Positions 7,343 to 13,390 of a DNA stretch of 14,829 nucleotides are shown in pieces. Under the pieces are notes generated by a model. That model was given only the letters and a program-made list of their open reading frames with translations. It searched no databases and was not told where the DNA came from. This stretch comes from JBBILG01 sp037445085. Its GTDB lineage: Bacteria; Pseudomonadota; Gammaproteobacteria; Burkholderiales; Methylophilaceae. The position numbers were made by a program, and so were the translations under genes. The DNA is taken from positions 1 through 14,829 of the forward strand of contig JBBILG010000040.1 in NCBI GenBank assembly GCA_037445085.1. Direction: 5' to 3'. Every line of letters starts with the position of its first letter. Within the stretch, counting starts at the first letter, position 1.

Positions 7343-8139
7343 TGTTCCGTCTCGGCAGAACGGGAATCGGCCGCCGTGTCGATCGTGCCGGCGGCGACGG
7401 TGTCGAGGTGAGCGAAATCGACGGCGTGCGTTCGCTGCACCTGGGCAACAGCGTCATCCAGAGTTCCATGCGCATCCGGGCGCCCCACGATCTGGTGCTC
7501 GCCTACACGCGCGGCATGATGTGCTACCTGCTGTTCCGGCCGCAGGCGCGCAGGTTGCTGCTCATCGGCCTGGGCGGCGGCTCCATTCCCAAGTTCGTCC
7601 GGCATTATCTGCCCCGGCAAGTGCATGTCACCGCGGTGGAGATCAACCCGCGCGTCATCGAGGTGGCGCGCGGCCATTTCCTGCTGCCGCCGGACGACGA
7701 CCGCCTGCGGGTGGTGGAAAGCGACGGCGCCGCCTATGTGCGCGAGCATCCGGCGGCGACCGACGTGCTCATGCTGGATGCCTATGCCCGCGACGGCCTT
7801 GCCTCGGAACTGTGTTCGCAGGATTTCTACGACCGTTGCGCCGACGCCCTCACGGAAGAGGGCATGCTGGTGGCCAACCTGTGGGGCAGCGACCGCAATT
7901 TCGATGTCTATCTGCAGCGTATCGAGCAGAGCTTCGGCGGCCGCGTGCTGGTGATGCCCACCGGGCGCCCCGGCAACATCGTGGTGCTGGCCTTCGGGCG
8001 CGTGCCGGCCGACCTGCGCTGGGAAACCCTGCGTGAACGCGCGCGCCGCCTGGAAGACGCCTATCCCGTCGAATTTCTCGAATTCGTTGGCCGCCTGCGC
8101 GATGCCAACCTGCACAGCACCCACCGCATCCTGCTGTGA
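7342..8139 (+). CDS. Spermidine-synthase-fold (polyamine aminopropyltransferase-like) protein
   Basis: A 265-residue Rossmann-fold protein related to SpeE. It shows the nucleotide-binding loop GLGGGS (76-81), the acidic ribose-binding residue Glu100 in VEINPRV, and an acidic loop LDAYARDGLASEL with Asp146, where true spermidine synthases place a catalytic aspartate followed by a DP motif. The sequence lacks that typical D-x-x-D-P and has only a short N-terminal beta region. Real aminopropyltransferase activity is therefore uncertain; many such paralogues are uncharacterised methyltransferase-like proteins. The ATG at 7342 overlaps the TGA of the RNase gene, so co-translation is expected. It is intact, with a 43-base gap to the RlmL-type gene. 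Confidence 0.82.
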   Translation: MFRLGRTGIGRRVDRAGGDGVEVSEIDGVRSLHLGNSVIQSSMRIRAPHDLVLAYTRGMMCYLLFRPQARRLLLIGLGGGSIPKFVRHYLPRQVHVTAVEINPRVIEVARGHFLLPPDDDRLRVVESDGAAYVREHPAATDVLMLDAYARDGLASELCSQDFYDRCADALTEEGMLVANLWGSDRNFDVYLQRIEQSFGGRVLVMPTGRPGNIVVLAFGRVPADLRWETLRERARRLEDAYPVEFLEFVGRLRDANLHSTHRILL

Positions 8140-8182
8140 GTGGCGGACATGACATGACACGCGGCATACCGGAAAGAGCACC

Positions 8183-9349
8183 ATGAGCGCCAGCCAGCGA
8201 TTCTTCGCCACCTGTCCACGCGGCCTGGAAGGCGTGCTGGCCGAGGAACTGGCGGCCCTGGGCGCCCAGGGCTTCACCCCCACCGACGGCGGGGTCGGCT
8301 TCGCTGGCGACCTGCCGCTGTGCTACCGCGCCAACCTGGAATCCCGCATCGCCACGCGCATCCTCTGGCAGGTGGGAGAAGGCCGCTACCGCAGCGAAGA
8401 GGAGCTCTACCAGGCCGCCAGGGCGCTTGCCTGGCCGCGCTGGTTCGATGTCGGGCAGACTTTCATGGTCAAGGTCACCGCGGTGCGCTGCCCGCTGAAA
8501 AGCCTGGAGTTCGTCACCCTCAGGATCAAGGACGCGGTATGCGACCGCTTCCGCGAAACGGCCGGCAGCCGGCCCGATGTCGAAACCAGGCGGCCGGACG
8601 TGCGCATCCACGCCTTTCTTGGCGCCGATGGCTACCGCTACTACCTCGATACCTCGGGCGAGGCGCTGTTCATCCGCGGCCTGCGTCGCGCCAGCGTGGA
8701 GGCGCCGCTGCGCGAAAACCTGGCAGCCGGCATCCTCAAGCTTTCCGGCTGGCGGCCGGGCACGCCGCTGCTCGACCCCATGTGCGGCAGCGGCACCTTT
8801 TTGCTGGAAGCGGCGATGATGGCGCTGAAGATCGCGCCTGGCCTGGGGCGGCATTTCGGCTTCGAGAAGCTGAAGAACTTCCGGAGCGGCACCTGGCACC
8901 GTCTGCGCGGCGAGGCCGAGGCGCGCCGCAGGCCGGTGGAGTTCGCCCACCTCTACGGCAGCGACAGCGACCGCGACGCGCTGTCCGCGGCGAGCCGTAA
9001 CCTGGACGAAGCCGGCTTGCTGGAAGCGGTGTGGCTCGCCCAGCGCGACATCCTGGACGCCCGGGCGCCGGCGCCGCAGGGCGTGCTGGTGGCCAACCCG
9101 CCCTATGGCGTGCGCGTCGGCGAACAGGCGCAACTGGCCGCACTGTATCCGAAGATCGGCGAAGTGCTGAAGAAAAACTTCGCCGGCTGGACTGCCTGTT
9201 TCCTCACCGCCGACCTGCGCCTGCCCAGGCTGATGCGGCTGGCGCCGGCGCGCAGGACGCCGCTCTACAATGGCGCGCTGGAGTGCCGGTTGTTCGAGTT
9301 CAGGATGGTGGCGGGCAGCAACCGCGGGGCAGGGAGGGGCGAAGGGTGA
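8183..9349 (+). CDS. THUMP-domain class I SAM-dependent RNA methyltransferase (RlmL N-terminal half type)
   Basis: This 388-residue protein matches the RlmL-type part of the E. coli RlmL/RlmK fusion, which makes m2G2445 in 23S rRNA. The N-terminus (RFFATCPRGLEGVLAEELAALG) and THUMP-like region cover about residues 5-165. The catalytic Rossmann domain follows with DPMCGSGTF (198-206, SAM-binding motif) and the N-methyltransferase signature NPPYGVR starting at Asn305. It is about half the length of the fused E. coli enzyme; stand-alone versions are common in other bacteria. GGAAAGAG lies a few bases before the ATG at 8183. The stop overlaps the GTG of the downstream pyrophosphohydrolase gene (GTGA at 9346-9349). 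Exact target specificity is inferred from the family only. Confidence 0.92.
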   Translation: MSASQRFFATCPRGLEGVLAEELAALGAQGFTPTDGGVGFAGDLPLCYRANLESRIATRILWQVGEGRYRSEEELYQAARALAWPRWFDVGQTFMVKVTAVRCPLKSLEFVTLRIKDAVCDRFRETAGSRPDVETRRPDVRIHAFLGADGYRYYLDTSGEALFIRGLRRASVEAPLRENLAAGILKLSGWRPGTPLLDPMCGSGTFLLEAAMMALKIAPGLGRHFGFEKLKNFRSGTWHRLRGEAEARRRPVEFAHLYGSDSDRDALSAASRNLDEAGLLEAVWLAQRDILDARAPAPQGVLVANPPYGVRVGEQAQLAALYPKIGEVLKKNFAGWTACFLTADLRLPRLMRLAPARRTPLYNGALECRLFEFRMVAGSNRGAGRGEG

Positions 9350-9720
9350 AGGGGGAAGGGGAGAATCCGGACCGGCTGGATGCGCTGCGCGAGCGCCTGC
9401 GGGCTTTCGTGCGCGAGCGCGACTGGGAGCAGTTCCACTCGCCCAAGAACCTCGCCATGGCCATGATCGTGGAGGCGGCGGAACTGGTCGAGCACTTCCA
9501 GTGGCTCACCGAGCCGCAGAGCTTCGAAGTGCCGGCGGAAAAGCGCGAGCAGGTGGCGCAGGAGATCGCCGATACCTTCATCTATCTGCTGCGTCTGAGT
9601 GATGTGCTGGACATCGACCTCATCGCCGCCGCACACGCCAAGATGGACATCAACGCGCGCAAATATCCCGCCGACAGGGTGCGCGGCAGCAACGCCCGGT
9701 GCACCGAATACGAGGATTGA
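9346..9720 (+). CDS. MazG-like nucleotide pyrophosphohydrolase (dCTP pyrophosphatase / RS21-C6 type)
   Basis: A 124-residue all-alpha NTP pyrophosphohydrolase, expected to hydrolyse noncanonical or surplus (d)NTPs to the monophosphate and PPi with Mg2+. Metal-binding acidic residues are visible as EAAE (Glu43, Glu46) and EIAD (Glu73, Asp76), with the family pattern WEQFHSPKNLAMAM at 27-40 and KYPADR near the end. I chose the GTG at 9346-9348 because it overlaps the stop of the methyltransferase gene, is preceded by AGGGAGGGG, and gives the usual family length; there is no ATG before the conserved region. It is the last gene of the intact plus-strand block. Confidence 0.9.
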   Translation: MKGEGENPDRLDALRERLRAFVRERDWEQFHSPKNLAMAMIVEAAELVEHFQWLTEPQSFEVPAEKREQVAQEIADTFIYLLRLSDVLDIDLIAAAHAKMDINARKYPADRVRGSNARCTEYED

Positions 9721-9828
9721 TGCTGTAAACCGCCGTCCAGCCGCCAGGGCGCGCAGCACGCGTCGCCTTGCCGTGACGGCGCTTGCGCGCCTGCTTCCCT
9801 CGATATGGCGCTGCGCGCCTACTCGGGA

Positions 9829-9875
9829 CGAACGGGGGGCGGGGATTCTTTGCGCCCGTTCGGGGCACGAACGGG
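9829..9875. terminator. Nested alternative hairpins between convergent genes
   Basis: CGAACGGG occurs at 9829-9836 and again at 9868-9875, and its complement CCCGTTCG lies between them at 9855-9862. The middle arm can pair with either outer arm: a tight hairpin with a 5-base loop, 9855-9875, or a wider one, 9829-9862. The location, between the convergent pyrophosphohydrolase stop (9720) and the EAL-gene stop (9917), suggests a transcription-end region. There is no T-run. Confidence 0.45.
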
Positions 9876-9916
9876 ACCCTGCGCCCTTTGTGGTTTCCGC
9901 CTGGTTTCTGGTTGAC

Positions 9917-11493
9917 TCAGCCGGGGTGTGCGCTGGCAGGTTTCAGCCATTTTTTGGCGAAGCGGGCGGCCGGCGGGGGCGGTCGAAGCGGTAGCCCCTG
10001 CCCCAGGTCGCAGCCCAGTTCGCGCAGGCTGGCGAGCTGTTCCTCGGTTTCCACCCCTTCGGCCAGCGCGCATATGCCGATGCCGCGCGCCATCGCCAGG
10101 GTGGCCAGCACGATGGCGCGGGCCCTGGCGTCGTGGTGCATGTCGCGCACGAAGGAAAGGTCGATCTTCACCTTGTCGAGCGGATAGCGCTGGAGGTAGG
10201 TGAGGGATGAAAAACCGGTGCCGAAGTCGTCCACTGCCAGTCCAAAACCCGCCGCCTTCAGCGCCAGGATGGCCTGGTCGGTCTGTTCCGAGTGCTGCAG
10301 GGCGGCGGATTCGGTGATTTCTAGTTCGAACAGCCCGGGTGCGAGGCCGGCAGCCTCGACGATGCGGCGGGCGCGGGCCGCGCAATCCAGACGGCCGATG
10401 CGCACGGCGATGGCTGCTGCCGCCGCGCTGCCGTCGATCGTTGCGAACAGCGCGAAATCGTCGCTTTCCAGCCGCGCCAGGGTTTCTTCCTGGCGCGGGG
10501 CCGCCCGGAAGCGCGCGGCGGCTTCGACGATTACTTGGTTGCCGGTCTCGTGCCCGTGCGCCGCGTTAATTTCCCCCATGCGCTCAAGGCCGAGCAGCAG
10601 CACCGCCAGCCGTTCTCCATGCCGCCGCGCGTGTTCCAGCGCCACGGCGAGCCGGTCGGTGAACAGGTTGCGGTTGGGCAGTCTGGTCTGCTGGTCGTAA
10701 TGCAGCAGGCGGTCGATGCGTTCCGACTGCGCCCGCTGCACGCCGGTGTCCACCACGATGAACACCTCATGGCGGGCGCCGTTCCGCTTGACCGGCGAGG
10801 CCGACAGCCACACCGGGTAGTCGCCGGCGGGCTCGCGCCGCAGCCAGCCGTGTGCCTTCACGTGGCGACCCTGTGCCAGGTGCTCGCGCACGCTGGCAAG
10901 CCAGCCTGCCGTGCGCGCCGCAGCCAGCGCGTCCACCGGCTGGCCGACGACTTGTGCTGCCTTCAGGCCGGTTTGCGAGGAGAAGGCGCGATTGACCGAA
11001 AGGATGCGGCCGCCGTCATCGGTGACCAGGATGGCGTTGTCGGTGGCCTCGAACACCGTGGCGGCGATCCGCCTTTCCGCCTCGGCCTTGCGCAGCTCCG
11101 TCACGTCGGCGTCGCTCGCCAGCAGATAGCGCGGCCTGCCCGCGGCGTCCCAGATCAGCAACCAGCGGATTCGATGGTCAGGCGTTGTCCGCTGCGCGTC
11201 GATTTCTGCAGGTCGCCGATCCACCAGCCCTGCGCGAACAGGGCGGCGCGCGCGGCGGCGTAGTCCTCGGGCGAAGGGTGCAGCAGGTCCGGCGCGTAAC
11301 AACCGAGGGTTTCTTCCGCGCGCCAGCCGAACAGGCGCTCCGCGCCCTTGTTCCAGAAGCGGATGCGGTCGGCCATGTCGCGGCTGAGGATGGCCTCGCG
11401 GCTCTGGTCCAGCAAGGCCAACAGCTCTGCCAGCCGGTATCGGCGGTGCCCGGTGTCGGTTTCCGAGGTCATTCCTGCTGTTTCATCCCGCAT
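9917..11493 (-). pseudogene. PAS-PAS-GGDEF-EAL protein, internally deleted and frameshifted
   Basis: The candidate start is the ATG at 11493 (MRDETAG) or 11472 (MTSETDTG). The first PAS domain includes SREAILSRDMADRIRFWNKGAERLFGW. The frame breaks near 11167-11168, where a missing C is likely (IES to RWLLIWDAAG). The second PAS runs from about IAATVFEATDNAILVTDDGG. A degenerate GGDEF domain follows (YDQQTRLPNRNLF), with LESDDFALF where RLGGDEFALF is expected, so it should not be a cyclase. It then jumps directly to the second half of an EAL domain (GLFELEITES, VDDFGTGFSSLTYL, KVKIDLSFVRD, ALAEGVETEEQ). The EAL motif and about 190 expected residues are missing. Near the end, QGLPLRPPPPA replaces a sensible QGYRFDRPPPA through two compensating indels (9975-9998). 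It is probably inactive for c-di-GMP hydrolysis. Confidence 0.8.
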
Positions 11494-11831
11494 GGCGGCC
11501 GCGGCGTCCAGCCCCGCGAGCCAGAGCACCGTGGCCACCACGGCCGTGCTCAGCGCCACCTGCGCCGTGCCGAGTCCGAACACCTGGTGGCGCATGGCGT
11601 GCAGCTGCGGCAGGGAGTAGTTGAGGCCGATGGAAAAGAGCAGGAAGACCACGCCGAATTCGGCCAGCACCTTGAATTCCGGAACGTGCACCGCGGGTCC
11701 GGCGGTATGCGGCCCGAGAATCACGCCGACCAGCAGATACCCAGGCTGGACGGGATGCGCAGGCGCTGGAAAGCAACGACGATCCCCACCGCCACGGCGA
11801 GGAGCAGGACGATTTGCGCGAGATAGCTCAT
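11494..11831 (-). pseudogene. KefB-type cation:proton antiporter, 5' fragment fused to the PAS gene
   Basis: From the ATG at 11831 the frame reads MSYLAQIVLLLAVAVGIV and then RLRIPSSLG, followed after a one-base slip by YLLVGVILGPHTAG, LAEFGVVFLLFSIGLNYS and QVFGLGTAQVALSTAVVATVLWLAGLDAAAA. This is the first three or four membrane helices of a CPA2/KefB monovalent cation:proton antiporter. At 11740-11742 the run CCC should be CCCC (GGG for GGGG on the coding strand) to keep SLGYLLV in frame. After 113 codons antiporter similarity stops and the frame continues without a stop into MRDETAG of the PAS protein. The remaining transport core and the RCK regulatory domain are absent. Transport function is therefore not expected. 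Confidence 0.8.
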
Positions 11832-11928
11832 CCGCTGCCGGTTCCCGCCGGGATCGGCAGCGCGCCGGCGAAGGCAGGCGCTGTGCCTGCCGACCCGGGC
11901 CTGCGCGGCCCCCGCTTTTTGCCGTACT

Positions 11929-11945
11929 GCGACTACGGTAGTTGC
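11929..11945. promoter_or_regulatory. 17-bp palindrome, candidate operator
   Basis: GCGACTACGGTAGTTGC is an inverted repeat centred on 11937 with one mismatch; its core ACTAC-G-GTAGT is perfect. It lies about 100 bases upstream of the antiporter-fragment ATG, a position suited to a dimeric transcription factor. The regulator is unknown; a NarL/LuxR-type site is only a guess. Confidence 0.4.
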
Positions 11946-12052
11946 GGCATCGCCCGTTGCGCGGGTGAGTCTGCACTGAAACCACATTGCGGCGTTTTTC
12001 CGGTGTCGGCGTGTTCCGGGCGCGCTCCATTTGACTGCGCTCGCCAGTCTGC

Positions 12053-12123
12053 TGAACCCGGATCATCCATCGGGCGGCCTGCGGGCCTGCGCGCGCCCCA
12101 ATGGATCATCCGGGTTGAAATGG
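12053..12123 (+). repeat. Palindromic dispersed repeat, copy 2
   Basis: The arms AACCCGGATCATCCAT (12055-12070) and ATGGATCATCCGGGTT (12101-12116) are inverted repeats with one mismatch. The core shares GGCGGCCTGCGGGCCTGCG with copy 1 at 1070-1152, and both copies end in TTGAAATGG. It ends 13 bases before the stop of the DUF2229 gene (12137), so transcripts of that gene would end in, or run through, the hairpin. Confidence 0.82.
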
Positions 12124-12136
12124 GTTCCAGGGAGAG

Positions 12137-13390
12137 TCAGTCGGCGAGCAGCGGGCAGTCGGGCGGGCTGGCGGCGAGCTTCTTGGCGATGATCTGCGCG
12201 CCGTAGCGCTCCAGGTAGTGGGCGATGGTCTCGACCCGGATCTTCACCGAGCCGGCGGGCTTGGTCGAATCCAGATCCTGAAACGAGAAGAACAGCGTCC
12301 CCGAGCACTCGACGATGGCCTGCACCGGCGTGTAGGTGGGCTGGTCCATGCCGCACTCGTAGCTCGACAGGCGCACCACGCAGGCGATCCAGGGCATGCG
12401 CGCGGCGACCTTCGCGCCCCACAGGATCTCGTTGGTGTTGGCGCTGTAGGACGACGGCCAGACATCAGCGATGTCGTACGCCGACTTGATGTGGCCGGCG
12501 GCGATGTCCGGCCCGAACATCCAGTCGAGCAGGTCGGCGTCGGTCGGCAGGTACTGTGCCCACAGCACCGGATAGCCGTAGGCCTGCAGATCGACCTCGA
12601 TCTCGTGGCCGATGCCGGGGTCCATGTGATAGGGGCGCGCCAGCACCAGCAGCGCCGGCCGTCCGGTGCGCGCGCACTCGCGCAGGATCTCGCGCCCCTT
12701 GGCGCGCAGCGCGCGCGCGAACAATTCCAGCGCGCGGTAGCCCTGGTCGACCGCGGTGCGCGTCTGCTCCGGCGTCAGACCGGGGATCGCCTCGCGCAGC
12801 CCCTCGAAGAGCTGTTTGGGCACGATCTTAGGGTCGGCCAGCGAGACCAGCGGCGCGACATAACGCACGCCGACCTCGGCGAAGGCATCCTTTTCCTTGA
12901 GGAAGCCGGCCTTGATGTTCTCGGGCCCGGCCATCACGCGCGGGCAGGTCAGCGAGTCGGCCACGTGCCCGCCGAGGTAGGAGGGCACCGAGTGCAGCAT
13001 CGGCGAGAACAGGATGTCGATCTTGTGGTGTTTTTTGAGCGCCAGCAGCTCGCCGTAGTGGCCCGACATGCACTTGACCGGATAGCAGCAGTCGACCGTG
13101 CCGCGGCCCTTGGCGTGCTCGCGCGCCTGCTCCTCCGAGGTGTCGCCGGAGAACTCGAGCTGGCGCGCCGCGATGCCGAGCGATTCGAAGAACGCGACCC
13201 AGAACTGGTGCGTGGACCACAGGTTGAGCACGCGCGGGATGCCGATGCGCAGCGCCGCGCGCCGGGCGACTATCGCGTCCGCATCCGCCGGCGTGGGCGC
13301 GGCGGCTTTGCCGCCGAGCGAGCTAGGCCAGAACTTTCGCGCGACGGAAGGCGCCTTCTCGAACCAGTTGGGCAATGTTGGGATGGGCAT
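12137..13390 (-). CDS. DUF2229/COG3580-COG3581 protein associated with CoA-substrate dehydratase activase
   Basis: A 417-residue frame from the ATG at 13390-13388, which is preceded by GAGGA at 8-base spacing. It contains RIGIPRVLNLW, then DCCYPVKCMSGHYGELLALKK and ILFSPMLHSVPSYL. Further on are PALLVLARPYHMDPGIGHEI and SSYECGMDQPTYTPVQAIVE, and the C-terminus has FFSFQDLDSTKPAGSVKIRVET. These are hallmarks of the DUF2229 and COG3580/3581 proteins that occur fused to or beside 2-hydroxyacyl-CoA dehydratase activases. The conserved cysteines suggest Fe-S binding, but the function is not established. Homology is clear only from about SSLGGKAAAP (near 13325). The first 20 or so codons are an out-of-frame overlap with the activase gene, so this could equally be the C-terminal half of one frameshifted gene. 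Confidence 0.8.
   Translation of the reverse strand: MPIPTLPNWFEKAPSVARKFWPSSLGGKAAAPTPADADAIVARRAALRIGIPRVLNLWSTHQFWVAFFESLGIAARQLEFSGDTSEEQAREHAKGRGTVDCCYPVKCMSGHYGELLALKKHHKIDILFSPMLHSVPSYLGGHVADSLTCPRVMAGPENIKAGFLKEKDAFAEVGVRYVAPLVSLADPKIVPKQLFEGLREAIPGLTPEQTRTAVDQGYRALELFARALRAKGREILRECARTGRPALLVLARPYHMDPGIGHEIEVDLQAYGYPVLWAQYLPTDADLLDWMFGPDIAAGHIKSAYDIADVWPSSYSANTNEILWGAKVAARMPWIACVVRLSSYECGMDQPTYTPVQAIVECSGTLFFSFQDLDSTKPAGSVKIRVETIAHYLERYGAQIIAKKLAASPPDCPLLAD

Larger units (their letters stand above)
11832..12136. other. Intergenic region upstream of the antiporter fragment
   Basis: These 305 bases hold no gene I can support. They contain GGCAGGC-GCTGT-GCCTGCC (11873-11891, 7-bp stem). 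Next comes GGGCC-TGCGC-GGCCC (11897-11911), with a T5 run at 11916-11920 on the plus strand. The palindrome at 11929-11945 and the second palindromic repeat (12053-12123) follow. The hairpin plus T5 points the wrong way to serve the minus-strand genes. Confidence 0.5.

Noticed and set aside
11495..11502. NotI site (GCGGCCGC) next to the KefB-PAS junction, as a possible cloning or ligation scar
   Set aside because: Such sites are frequent in DNA of this GC content and no vector sequence is present; it cannot be taken as evidence of an artefact.
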